From JAEUMD01 sp050246945 (GTDB taxonomy: Bacteria; Pseudomonadota; Alphaproteobacteria; Rhizobiales; Hyphomicrobiaceae): a stretch of DNA of 64,000 nt. How positions within the stretch are numbered: position 1 is the stretch's first letter; each line of letters opens with the position of its first letter. Under the pieces are notes generated by a model that was not told the origin of the DNA, made no database searches, and saw only the letters and a list, made by a program, of their open reading frames with translations. The position numbers and the translations under genes were made by a program. Below are positions 1-8,197 of the stretch, piece after piece. Location: NCBI GenBank assembly GCA_050246945.1, contig JBFWVC010000001.1, positions 186,001 to 250,000 of the forward strand, given 5' to 3'.

Positions 1-1402
1 CAGACGCCGCAGGATGTGCGGGGACGACAGCTGCCTTTGGTTCCATAAGTGCCTGATGATGCGCCGCCATTGCAGGCGTTGGTGCAGCCGGCACAGGAGC
101 GAACCCCACCGGCTCTTCCTGCACATGGGCGACGGCGACGCCGGACGGCGCGAACCTGGCCGCAATGGCGCGGCTTGATTCCTCGGTCGTCATATCGAAA
201 TCGGCATCGCGATAGGGCAACGCGCCGTCGTTCTGCGGCGGTGTGAAGCCGTAGGGTTGTCCGTGCGGCGCCGCCTGATATCCGTGTGCCGGCCGCAATC
301 CCGCAGGGCCAGCACCTGAAATGTGTCCGCTGGCTTGACCAGACGACGGTGCGTTTGCGGGCCACTCACCGTGCGCACCACCATCGGCTCGCGCCGAATA
401 CCCTTGTCGCCGCAGCCCTCTGGCAAAAGCCGAACCGCCCGCTCCATGGCCATTGTCGGCTCCAGCTCCCGGGATGCTGGCACCGAGCCGTGTCGCGTGA
501 TGATGCGCGACCGCGACGCTACGCTGCGCCACGCCGCGCGCGCCGGCCATGACGCGTGCGAAACGCGCGCTGAGCGGCATGCCGATCGGGTTCTCACTTT
601 GCGGATGATCTTGCGCATCAGAAATCGAAGGATCGCTTGCCATGCCATGCACGCGCGCGCCGCCGAGCGCATTGGGCGGCATCATCAACTGCGGCTCGAT
701 GCGGCCTGCCGGATCGGAATAGTGACGCACGGTTTCCCCGACAATTGCGTGATCGAGGGGAGCTCGTTCTTGCCCGGCCGTATGCGACCGCACCTTGCCA
801 GGCTGCAGCGCTGCCAGCACGTCGGCCCATGCTAAGCCGGTTGAGCGGCCCGTTGCCGCGGCAGCGACCAACGCCAGAACGAGTCCGGCTGCGACCCCTC
901 CCCGCGCTGTATTGATGAGCTGGAACAGTTTCGCGCTTATTGCAAATACGGTATCGCCGACGATGCCGCCGAGCGCATGATGCAGCGGCCAGGATGCCAT
1001 CACGGGCAACGCCGAGAAGGCACCCGCCACCGTCACCGCAGCCACCGGAAGCCATAAGAATTGCGATTTCTTGATGCCCGCGTCCGGTCCGGACGACTTC
1101 AGCATCTCCAGTCCCCAGAACAGCGGTACGATCAAGACGATCAGCGTCGCCAGCCCCAGGGTCTGTAGCAGAAGATCGGACACGATTGCGCCCAGCGCAC
1201 CCATCAGGTTGCGCGGCGTGCCGCTCGTAGCATGCGTGAGACTGGGATCATTGACCGACCACGTCATCACGCTGAGCCAGAGCGCCGCCACCACCAGCAG
1301 CAGCAACCCGCCTGCAAAACGACCCAAAGCCGCAATTAGCCGTCGCTCGAGGGGCGGCAATGCGGCAGCACTGTTCGTGGAAACGTGCGACTCAAACGAC
1401 AT
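1..1402 (-). CDS. ftsK: DNA translocase FtsK, N-terminal part (runs off left edge)
   Basis: The minus-strand frame from the ATG at 1400-1402 stays open to the window edge. It begins MSFESHVSTNSAAALPPLER and has about four hydrophobic segments within the first 190 residues (for example GGLLLLVVAALWLSV and TLGLATLIVLIVPLFWGL). A long Ala/Pro/Gln/His-rich hydrophilic linker follows. This is the 4TM-plus-linker layout of FtsK, which anchors the DNA pump at the division septum; the RecA-like motor and gamma domains would lie beyond position 1. The downstream aminotransferase ends 16 bases before it on the same strand, so the two are probably co-transcribed. The call rests on topology and linker composition, since the motor is outside the window. 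Confidence 0.8.
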   Translation of the reverse strand, partial: MSFESHVSTNSAAALPPLERRLIAALGRFAGGLLLLVVAALWLSVMTWSVNDPSLTHATSGTPRNLMGALGAIVSDLLLQTLGLATLIVLIVPLFWGLEMLKSSGPDAGIKKSQFLWLPVAAVTVAGAFSALPVMASWPLHHALGGIVGDTVFAISAKLFQLINTARGGVAAGLVLALVAAAATGRSTGLAWADVLAALQPGKVRSHTAGQERAPLDHAIVGETVRHYSDPAGRIEPQLMMPPNALGGARVHGMASDPSISDAQDHPQSENPIGMPLSARFARVMAGARGVAQRSVAVAHHHATRLGASIPGAGADNGHGAGGSAFARGLRRQGYSARADGGAHGEWPANAPSSGQASGHISGAGPAGLRPAHGYQAAPHGQPYGFTPPQNDGALPYRDADFDMTTEESSRAIAARFAPSGVAVAHVQEEPVGFAPVPAAPTPAMAAHHQALMEPKAAVVPAHPAAS

Positions 1403-1417
1403 GGGGACAGCAACTTC

Positions 1418-2671
1418 TTACGCTAGGACGGAGACAATTCTACCGAGCGCTTCCCTGATCGTTGCCGGATCCGTCACCAATGCCACGCGCACGTAATCTG
1501 CGCCGGGGTTAAGACCGTCTCGTCCGGGCTGTGCCAGATAAGCACCCGGTATCACCCTGACACCCGACCGTTTCCATAAGGTTACCGTAGCCTCAACGCC
1601 CCCCCCAAAATGACTCAAATCGAGCCAGAGGAAGAAGCCGCCTGCCGGTCTCTGGTAGCCGAAGCGGCCGGCCAAGACCTCGTCACACACATCGAACTTC
1701 GCGCGGTAGGCCATCCGGTTGGATGCAACATGCTGTTCCTCGCTCCAAGCCGCGGCAGAAGCGTGTTGTATTGGCCCCGGCATCGTCGGGCCCACCAGGT
1801 TGCGTACCTCCGCCAGCGTCTCGATGAACGCGGCATCGCCCGCACAAAATCCGGAGCGCAGTCCCGGCAGGTTGGAGCGCTTCGACAGCGAATTGAAGAC
1901 GACCATGTTGGAGAACCGCTCTGGCGTCGCCGCGGCGACCTCCAGCCCGCCGACTGGCGGCTCGCCGTTGTAGAGCTCGGAGTAGCACTCGTCGAAGAAC
2001 AGCATGAAGTTGTGCGCCCGGGCGAGCTCCAAGGCGCGCAGGACATAGTCCCGCGACGCGATCGCGCCTTGCGGATTGGCGGGCGAACACAGGTAGAACG
2101 CCACCGTGCGCCCGAGCAGCGCTTTGTCCTCGGCGATCTCATCGAGATCAGGCAGATGACCGCTCGCAGCGGTTGCATTGAGAAAGACGGGCTCCGCACC
2201 CGTCGCGAGCGCAGCGCCGATATAGGCCTGGTAATACGGATTGCAGATGAGGATCGCCGGCCGGCCGCTCACCTTCTTGCGGCCGACCGCAGGAAGCGCC
2301 GCGAAGTAGAGGCCTTCTCGGGATCCGTTCACCGGCAGGACTTCGCGCGCGGCATCGACCGCGACGCCCCCCTTTAGGTCATAGCGCCGGTCTAGCCACT
2401 GCGCGATGGACTGCCGCAGCTCGTCGATGCCCTTGATCGGCGGATACTTGGCAAACAAGGCCTCCGCTTCGCAAATTTTTTCGGCGATAAACGGCGGCAT
2501 CGTCTCGCGAGGTTCGCCCAGCGTCAAATCGACCGGCTTATCATGGCCGGGAGCAATTCCCTCCAGAAGTTGCCGCAATCGCGTGAATGGCGAGATGATT
2601 GCGCCGCTTGCCAGCGCCTCGAGCCCTTCCATTGATCCGTATCCCACCCGTTTTGCGTCACTGAAGTTCAT
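1418..2671 (-). CDS. PLP-dependent class I/II aminotransferase (DapC-like)
   Basis: This is a fold-type I aminotransferase of about 417 residues. The substrate-side motif LTLGEPRE and the later FYLCSPANPQGAI (Asn-Pro of the PLP site) are visible, followed by LFFDECYSELY and the Schiff-base lysine in NSLSKRSNLPGLRSG. The closest family by pattern is the alphaproteobacterial N-succinyldiaminopimelate or LL-DAP-type aminotransferases, but the substrate cannot be read from sequence. The start at 2671 (MNFSDAK) is one option. An internal ATG at 2632 (MEGLEAL, 404 residues) is equally plausible because neither has a clear Shine-Dalgarno. The frame is open to 2773, but that stretch is basic and low in complexity. 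It ends 16 bp before ftsK, suggesting an operon. Confidence 0.85.
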   Translation of the reverse strand: MNFSDAKRVGYGSMEGLEALASGAIISPFTRLRQLLEGIAPGHDKPVDLTLGEPRETMPPFIAEKICEAEALFAKYPPIKGIDELRQSIAQWLDRRYDLKGGVAVDAAREVLPVNGSREGLYFAALPAVGRKKVSGRPAILICNPYYQAYIGAALATGAEPVFLNATAASGHLPDLDEIAEDKALLGRTVAFYLCSPANPQGAIASRDYVLRALELARAHNFMLFFDECYSELYNGEPPVGGLEVAAATPERFSNMVVFNSLSKRSNLPGLRSGFCAGDAAFIETLAEVRNLVGPTMPGPIQHASAAAWSEEQHVASNRMAYRAKFDVCDEVLAGRFGYQRPAGGFFLWLDLSHFGGGVEATVTLWKRSGVRVIPGAYLAQPGRDGLNPGADYVRVALVTDPATIREALGRIVSVLA

Positions 2672-2794
2672 CGAAGCGCCACGTTTATCCGCTTTGCCGG
2701 CCTTGCGTCGAGAGCAGCCTGTTCCACCGGGAACAGCACAAGCGCCCGCACCGTGCGAGGACGCTTTATCCAATGCTAAGACAGGAGAAGCCCA

Positions 2795-3649
2795 ATGCTG
2801 CGCATCGCGTCGTTACCAGGGTCGGCCGCCGCTGCGGCGATCCTCATGTCCACTTTCACCGCAATTCCGGCGTCCGCCGCGGGAAGCCCCCTTGGCGTCT
2901 GGCTCGACGACACCGGCCGCGGTGCAGTCGAGATTACCGAGTGCAGTGGTGCGCTTTGCGGCAAGGTCGTCTGGGTGAAGTCGAAGAGCGACGCCAAAGG
3001 CTGCGGCGCCAATATCCTCGGAGGAGTCCGGCCCGTCGGCGGTGGCAGCTGGGACAACGGATGGATCTATAGTCCCGAGCATGGCCGCAAATTCGATGTC
3101 GCCCTGACACCTGTCGGCAGCGATCGCCTGCGCGTGACCGGATATGCCGGCATCAAGCTGTTCTCCGAGAACCGTACCTGGACGCGCGCCCCCGCCGACC
3201 TGCCCCGGTGCGACAGCCCCGAAACGGTTGCCGGCACCAAGACACCGCAGGCATCTGCCGCTACGGCAAAGGTTGACACTGCCGCCGCAAGCACCACGAG
3301 CGAGGCAATCACGGCACCCCCACCCCGCCCTGCGAGCCCGCCCGCAGTCAGAATAGCCAAGCAGGAGCCAGCACCCGCATCGGCCGCGCCGCCGGCTTCG
3401 ACCGGAACATCTGAAACGGCACCGGCCCCTTCCTCCGCCACGCCCAAAGACGACGAAACGGGCACTGCGGCTGCACCAGCGGATGGCAGCGCGGCCAACA
3501 CGGAAACCGCAGATGGCGCTGCCCCCGAAGGCGCATCGCCAAACTCTGGTGGCCTGTCTTTCGACAAACTGGTGAAGAAGTCGGCCGACGGCTCCTGCAA
3601 GCTCGATTTGCCGTGGGTGAAGATCAAGTTCGACTGCAAGAAGCTATAG
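2795..3649 (+). CDS. Secreted DUF2147-domain protein with Ala/Pro/Thr-rich tail
   Basis: The protein has 284 residues. An N-terminal signal peptide (hydrophobic AAAAAILMSTFTAIPASAA, probable cleavage near residue 29) is followed by a DUF2147 domain at about residues 30-132, marked by GVWLDDTGRGAVEI, CSGALCGKVVWV and a late FSENRTWTRA. A low-complexity Ala/Thr/Pro/Ser linker of about 100 residues leads to a compact, Lys/Cys-containing C-terminal motif with SCKLDLPWVKIKFDCKKL. AGGAG lies 7 bases before the ATG. DUF2147 proteins are periplasmic and of unknown role. The 3' part of this gene reappears as a damaged copy at 7741-7996, and the segment between holds a foreign-looking glucan synthase pair. 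Confidence 0.85.
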   Translation: MLRIASLPGSAAAAAILMSTFTAIPASAAGSPLGVWLDDTGRGAVEITECSGALCGKVVWVKSKSDAKGCGANILGGVRPVGGGSWDNGWIYSPEHGRKFDVALTPVGSDRLRVTGYAGIKLFSENRTWTRAPADLPRCDSPETVAGTKTPQASAATAKVDTAAASTTSEAITAPPPRPASPPAVRIAKQEPAPASAAPPASTGTSETAPAPSSATPKDDETGTAAAPADGSAANTETADGAAPEGASPNSGGLSFDKLVKKSADGSCKLDLPWVKIKFDCKKL

Positions 3650-3976
3650 CGGGCTGTTGAAATTGGACCAGCAGCCCACTGGACACTTGTGGGTATGGCG
3701 CTTTGTCGTCGAGCCAATCGTGCGCGACTACGACGATAAGGCTTCTCGTCAAGCTGGCAGGCTTAGTTGAACGGCCAAAAAGGATATTTCAACCGCCTGC
3801 TAGGTCTGTGGATCTGACGTTTGAATCTCGGGCGAAGGTCGTCAAACGTCAGCGAATCCAACATATGGATAAAAAAATCCTGGGTTCCGACGCTGCCACG
3901 CAGGTGCTCTAAAAGTGCACCGAGCGACAGCGTCGGAATAGCTCAAAACGAGTTTCCCCACGACGCGGAAGCATGT
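3650..3976. other. Gene-free junction with inverted repeats, left end of the inserted block
   Basis: No convincing gene is present. Directly after the DUF2147 stop, GGGCTGTTG and CAGCAGCCC (3651-3678) form a short imperfect hairpin without a T tract. A perfect 11-bp inverted repeat, CTGACGTTTGA (3814-3824) against TCAAACGTCAG (3842-3852), has a 17-base loop. A second long hairpin at 3885-3938 is listed separately as a terminator. I see no transposase remnant that I can defend. The small open frames are not supported by ribosome sites or recognisable domains. Confidence 0.55.
3876..3938 (-). terminator. Probable intrinsic terminator of the bgsBA-like operon
   Basis: On the minus strand, TTCCGACGCTG (3938-3928) pairs perfectly with CAGCGTCGGAA (3895-3885). 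A nested GGTGC/GCACC stem lies inside. Seven consecutive T residues follow about 7 bases after the stem (plus-strand A run ending near 3878). It lies 38 bp past the stop of the glycosyltransferase gene, the expected place for the end of that transcript. Confidence 0.7.
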
Positions 3977-5956
3977 CTATCTGAACACGCGCTCCATGAC
4001 GGTCCACGCGACCTGCATCGGCTGAAAACGTCCCGTGATTGTCGGCGTGGAGCTTGTTTGCACAAGAATTCTCTTCAACTCGTCAGTCTCGCATGAGACC
4101 CTAATCGCAAACCGATCTTTTGTCACACTGGCGACCTGTCCGTTGACTTTCAGGGTACCTATCCCCACGCCCACCCGCGCTCCCCGAACAAACGGACATT
4201 TTCCCGCCAATTTCAGGCCATCCGGCGTAATATCGATCGCGCGAAAGAATTCGGTCTGCGCCCCATGGGAAACCGCCAGTGACCCAATCGCGCGACCGCC
4301 CATGTCCCGGCGCGGGCTCTCTACGCAGACCAGACATGCCAGGACAAGCATGATCAAGTTGTACCAACACCAGACAAGCGCAATGCTGCTGGAATCTCTC
4401 ATCGCCTCGTCGTTGTTTATCAAGAATGCTACGAGGATCGCTGCGACCGTCACACCCAGATATCCCGCGAAGACGATCATCATCGGCCACTGAATGAACC
4501 GACGACTCCGATCGCCCCCCTTCAAGGTGACCTTGAACCGCTGGTTCTTGGGATTTAGCAACCCGGCGGCAACCGAGCGCAGCACAGTGTGCGCGGACAG
4601 AAGCTGGCTGACATCCGACATGATCGGCAAGACGCGCCACTGCGTGAGCCAACCGTTGGCAAGCGTCATGACGACAAAGAATGGGAAGATGTGATCGACT
4701 GCATCGTATAGTCCCGCGTCGAGGGGCTTAAAGTCGAACAGCAGGAAGAGCGCCGGCATGATGATCGCAAGCACACGAAACGCATGCGTTGCGCTCCAAT
4801 AGAGAAATGTATCAATAAGCGTCAGACGATCGACCCAGGAAATACCCGACCGGATTGAAAATGGCCCATGCGGCCCGCGGACTATCTGGACGAATCCAAG
4901 GCTCCAGCGGCTTCGCTGCGTGAGGTATTCCTTCAATCCTTCAGGCGCCAGCCCCACCGACAGCCGCTCATTGAGATAGACCGTCTGGTGTCCACGCTCC
5001 CGCAAGCACAAGGACAACAGGTAGTCTTCCGTCACCGAACCGGTCGGCATGCCGCCAATCTCCCGTAGCGCGCTATAACGGATAAGAGCGGATGTTCCGC
5101 AGCAAAACGCCGCGTTCCATGCATCCTTGGCTTCGAGCACGATATCGAAGAAATAGCGCTGCTCATCGGGCCATACCCGCTCTGCGGAGAGATTGCGCTG
5201 GATTGGATCTGGATTGACGAAATACTGGGGCGTTTGAACCACCGCTACGCTGTCGTCGTAGTGCATCAAGGCGAGCGTGCGCTCCAGAATCTGTGGCTCA
5301 CACACGAAGTCGGCGTCAAGGATGGCCACATACTCGGGCGTTCTGTGCAGTGCGGCCACGTATTCGAGCGCGTGGTTTATGTTTCCAGCCTTCGCGTGCT
5401 CGTTGTTGGGCCGCGTGATATAGCCGCAGCCCGCCTTGCGGCAGAAATCCCTCAGCCACGGTCGTCGTCCGTCGTCGAGAATCCAGACCCTCTTGTTCGC
5501 ATAGTGGATGCCGAGCGCGCCCTTGATCGTCGGCAGCACGACCTCCTTCCCCTCGTTATACGTACAAATAAAAACGTCGATCAACGGCGCGGCTCTTTCG
5601 CGGCGCAACCGCCGGACCCCTTCATCTGCATCTTGTGACCGGCTCCGCGTGCGGGCACGAATCATCCAGAACATCGACAGGGTAGCGCCAATCATCGAAA
5701 GCCCCTCGATGACCATGAACACAAATCCGACCAGGTACTCGAGCGTAAAGTCCATCGGTGGCAGCGTTTCGCCGACCCGCCAAAGCATATAGCGCCACAT
5801 CAACCACACACACAGGCTAATGACCACGACGCGCGCGGCGGCGCTTGCGCGGCTGACTGACTGCATAACCAGAAGCAGGCTCCCGCCGATAACCAGGCCG
5901 GGCATCACAGCATCGGACAGTGTCATGCCCGACGCCAGTGCGATCGAGTTGTTCAT
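3977..5956 (-). CDS. bgsA: BcsA/BgsA-like processive beta-glucan synthase (GT2, membrane)
   Basis: The protein has 659 residues from the ATG at 5956, which overlaps the upstream TGA as ATGA, indicating translational coupling. N-terminal membrane helices (about 15-100) precede a GT2 catalytic domain with the full processive set: TYNEG, DDGRR (about 161), DADF (about 214), TEDYL (about 309) and QRSRW (about 347). Several more helices (about 390-545) lead to a C-terminal cytoplasmic domain. That tail has SPRRDMGGR and DITPDG, which resemble but do not match the PilZ RxxxR and D/NxSxxG motifs. A HlyD-type partner and a glycosyltransferase with a non-canonical c-di-GMP tail match the Sinorhizobium BgsA layout for mixed-linkage beta-glucan. 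Cellulose or curdlan synthase are alternatives. Confidence 0.8.
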   Translation of the reverse strand: MNNSIALASGMTLSDAVMPGLVIGGSLLLVMQSVSRASAAARVVVISLCVWLMWRYMLWRVGETLPPMDFTLEYLVGFVFMVIEGLSMIGATLSMFWMIRARTRSRSQDADEGVRRLRRERAAPLIDVFICTYNEGKEVVLPTIKGALGIHYANKRVWILDDGRRPWLRDFCRKAGCGYITRPNNEHAKAGNINHALEYVAALHRTPEYVAILDADFVCEPQILERTLALMHYDDSVAVVQTPQYFVNPDPIQRNLSAERVWPDEQRYFFDIVLEAKDAWNAAFCCGTSALIRYSALREIGGMPTGSVTEDYLLSLCLRERGHQTVYLNERLSVGLAPEGLKEYLTQRSRWSLGFVQIVRGPHGPFSIRSGISWVDRLTLIDTFLYWSATHAFRVLAIIMPALFLLFDFKPLDAGLYDAVDHIFPFFVVMTLANGWLTQWRVLPIMSDVSQLLSAHTVLRSVAAGLLNPKNQRFKVTLKGGDRSRRFIQWPMMIVFAGYLGVTVAAILVAFLINNDEAMRDSSSIALVWCWYNLIMLVLACLVCVESPRRDMGGRAIGSLAVSHGAQTEFFRAIDITPDGLKLAGKCPFVRGARVGVGIGTLKVNGQVASVTKDRFAIRVSCETDELKRILVQTSSTPTITGRFQPMQVAWTVMERVFR

Positions 5957-7113
5957 GACACATGTAACCAGTAATTGAACCAATGGCGCATCCGCCTGAC
6001 GAACCCGTCCCCGGCCCCTTCATCGAACCTGACAATGCCGGTCTGCCCAACAGTGCATGTGCCCTCCTTTACGAGATCGGGCACGTAGACTCCGACACGA
6101 AATGGTTCATTGCGCAGTTGCGCCGTCTCGATTGCCAGATTGGCAGGCGGGGCAGCAAGCCCATGCATCGTTACAATGTGCCCCCGATATTCGGTGAGAT
6201 CGCTGCTTGACCTGAAAGTTGCTGTGCCATCAACCCGCAGCCGATTGTATGTCGCCTCGCTGACCGAGGTGCTGACCAGCGCACCGGTGCAATCCAATAG
6301 CCTAAATAGAGGCTGGCCACGTTGGACTAGTTCACCCGAAGCAGCGAGAACCTCCCAGACCCGCCCGTCGGCCGGAGCAGAAACAATCACTCTCTGCTTT
6401 TCCGAAAGACGTTGCTTTTCCCGCCCGAGATCCGCATTCAACTGTTCAATCAGCTTTTCCAAGCTGCCCAGTTGAAGTTCCCATGCCTGGACCTCGTAGG
6501 AGATTTGCTGCGCCCGCGTTTTCATGTGACTTAGCGCGTTGTGGTCATCAGTCAGCCGAATACCCTTGAGCGCGGCATCGAGCTCGACTTCGATCTGCCG
6601 AAGCTGATGCTGAAGGACCATCACGGATCGGCTGGCGACTTCACTATCGCGATGCTTGTTCTCCAGGAGCGCACGCGTAGAAAGTCCGCGACTGGCAAGC
6701 CACGCGGTTCTTTTCAGGCTCGACTCCGCATTCGCTTCGTTTGCCGTGGCAACTGAGATTTGAGCAATCACCTGGTCCTTGCGCGCACGGAATTGCCTGA
6801 GGCGCGCCGATCGGTGCAGCTGGTCGGCAGAAAGCAGGCTGATGCGCTCCTGTTTCGCTGCCTCGATCTTGCCCGAAAGGGTACCCTTCTCGGCGTCCAG
6901 GCGAAGCAACTCGCGCCTGATTGCGTCGAGGGGGCCGGTTTCCGCACGTGGATTGTTGACGACCATCATGATCTGGCCCCGCGTGAGTGCAGTGCCGATA
7001 TGAAACCCCGCGCTCCACCACAGTTCTCCGTCAATCGGAGCACGAACCGTAACAACACGCGCGTTGACGACGGCCTGTGCGCTCTCTGACGCAACCAGCC
7101 TTTTGGTTGGCAC
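5953..7113 (-). CDS. bgsB: HlyD/BgsB-type membrane fusion protein, main part (N-terminus cut by stop codon)
   Basis: A 386-residue frame from a GTG shows a split biotinyl-lipoyl barrel: an early half near VTVRAPIDGELWW, a long alpha-helical hairpin (about 60-230, with coiled-coil-like Glu/Arg/Leu spacing), and a second half near VSAPADGRVWEVL. Such proteins span the periplasm and help export the glucan made by the partner synthase. The frame upstream of the GTG encodes a hydrophobic anchor (VAVAVGALVAIGI) but has no start codon before an in-frame TAA at 7201-7203. The true gene therefore probably began at 7443 (see the fragment entry) and is interrupted. If translated only from the GTG, it would lack its membrane anchor. 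Confidence 0.75.
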   Translation of the reverse strand: MPTKRLVASESAQAVVNARVVTVRAPIDGELWWSAGFHIGTALTRGQIMMVVNNPRAETGPLDAIRRELLRLDAEKGTLSGKIEAAKQERISLLSADQLHRSARLRQFRARKDQVIAQISVATANEANAESSLKRTAWLASRGLSTRALLENKHRDSEVASRSVMVLQHQLRQIEVELDAALKGIRLTDDHNALSHMKTRAQQISYEVQAWELQLGSLEKLIEQLNADLGREKQRLSEKQRVIVSAPADGRVWEVLAASGELVQRGQPLFRLLDCTGALVSTSVSEATYNRLRVDGTATFRSSSDLTEYRGHIVTMHGLAAPPANLAIETAQLRNEPFRVGVYVPDLVKEGTCTVGQTGIVRFDEGAGDGFVRRMRHWFNYWLHVS

Positions 7114-7200
7114 GATTCCAATCGCAACAAGCGCTCCAACAGCAACCGCGACCTTGCCAACCCTGCCCCACTTGATCCCGCCGGACCCGCCACCTGCACT

Positions 7201-7443
7201 TTACGTATTGCTGCCATTTCGGCAACTGGAGCCGGCGGTTCCCGCTATGCCGTCATCATCGTGCTCCCTGTCGTCGTCCAGCAGGTCAATTCCATCCGCT
7301 TCGGGCACTCCGAGTTGATCGTCGCTTACGTCAATATGCGCTTTTTCGCGGTCGTCCTCCGTCATCGCGTAGCTTGTGTTTTTCCCAGAGCTCCGCAAGT
7401 AATTCGACCTACTCGGCCAAATTCGATTGTAGTCGCGATTCAT
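7201..7443 (-). pseudogene. bgsB: N-terminal fragment of the HlyD/BgsB-like gene, ended by in-frame TAA
   Basis: This 80-residue frame starts with ATG at 7443, preceded by a clear AAGGAG about 8 bases upstream. It is hydrophilic and very acidic near its end (LLDDDREHDDDG) and stops at TAA (7201-7203). The same frame then continues through a Gly/Ser linker, a basic patch (KWGRVGK) and a transmembrane helix into the HlyD protein. The good ribosome site sits here and none is seen at the downstream GTG, so I read this as the real 5' end of one gene of about 496 codons split by a nonsense codon. A separate small acidic protein, or a sequencing error, are the alternatives. Confidence 0.6.
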
Positions 7444-7740
7444 TTTCTGGCTCCTTCTTCAATTCAGACTAGTTTTCGCTACGCCGCGATGATTCCACGG
7501 ATTTTTTCGTCATTTAGCAAATTTGCGGCATGGCTCTCTAATTCGCTAAATATCTGTATTTTCCGTTGGTTGGATGATCGTAAGTGTACGGTCCATTCGT
7601 GAAGTGAGTGATAATGCAAGAACTGATTATTTCTTTTTGTGGAGCCGGAATGGGCAATCTTTCAATGTTTAATTGCCATGTACATTTCCGCTAATTCGAA
7701 AATTTTTTAAACCAACATAAATTGGCGCCAAAAATGTTTT
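7444..7740. promoter_or_regulatory. AT-rich gap upstream of the bgsBA-like operon
   Basis: No gene is seen in about 300 bases. The stretch is much richer in A/T than the surrounding genes, with runs such as GAAAATTTTTTAAACC. An inverted repeat ATTTAGC...GCTAAAT lies near 7513-7551. It should contain the promoter of the minus-strand pair, but I cannot choose -35/-10 boxes with confidence. Its right end abuts the damaged DUF2147 copy at 7741. Confidence 0.4.
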
Positions 7741-7996
7741 TGCGACAGCCCCGAAACGGTTTCCGGCTCCAAGACACCGCAGGCATCTGCCGCTACGGCA
7801 AAGGTTGACACTGCCGCTGCACCAGCGGATGGCAGCGCGGCTAACACGGAAACCGCAAATGGCGCGGCCGCCCAAAGGCGCATCGCCAAGCTCCGGCGGC
7901 CTGTCGTTCGACAAACTGGTGAAGAAGACGGCCGACGGCTCCTGCAAGCTCGATTTGCCGTGGGTGAAGATCAAGTTCGACTGCAAGAAGCTCTAA
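7741..7996 (+). pseudogene. Truncated, frameshifted copy of the DUF2147 gene 3' end
   Basis: From TGCGACAGCC onward this closely matches the intact gene from 3209 to its stop at 3649. A gap of roughly 190 bases removes most of the Ala/Pro linker, joining the ACTGCCGC region (near 3280) to the GCACCAGCGG region (near 3475). One extra base in GGCCGCCC, against GCTGCCCC in the intact copy, shifts the frame before the conserved C-terminal motif. It lacks the signal peptide and the DUF2147 domain, so it is not a functional gene. Homology stops at the stop codon. It lies in direct orientation to the intact copy. Confidence 0.85.
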
Positions 7997-8138
7997 CGCA
8001 CGTCGCGCAAAGGTGCGTCGCGGTTTGGCGACAACGACATGCACAGCGATAAGGATTCATAGGGTCGGAGGCGCATCTGAATATGTCCGACACGTTTTGG
8101 ATTATGCAGCCTTCGCAGATCAGGGCTCATCAATGGGT

Positions 8139-8173
8139 AACCGCCCCGGGATCGAAGACCCCGGGGCGGTTTT
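8139..8173 (+). terminator. Intrinsic terminator downstream of the DUF2147 remnant
   Basis: AACCGCCCCGGG (8139-8150) pairs perfectly with CCCGGGGCGGTT (8160-8171) around a 9-base loop, and the plus strand ends in TTTT. It follows the remnant gene by about 140 bases and faces the convergent amt gene. The T tract points to plus-strand termination, although the hairpin could slow minus-strand transcripts too. The intact DUF2147 copy at 2795 has no comparable terminator. Confidence 0.7.
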
Positions 8174-8197
8174 GCCATTACCGACGCGTGACCATCC

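Noticed and set aside
3650..3976. Possible insertion-sequence remnant at the left junction of the glucan block
   Set aside because: Inverted repeats are present but I found no transposase fragment, target duplication or known IS end that I can defend.
4020..4330. Canonical PilZ domain at the end of the BgsA-like protein
   Set aside because: The RxxxR and D/NxSxxG motifs are not met exactly, so I describe it as PilZ-like only.
8082..8096. Similarity of ATGTCCGACAC near 8083 to the start of the gene at 18343
   Set aside because: Only about 11 bases match, with no extension on either side; chance is likely.
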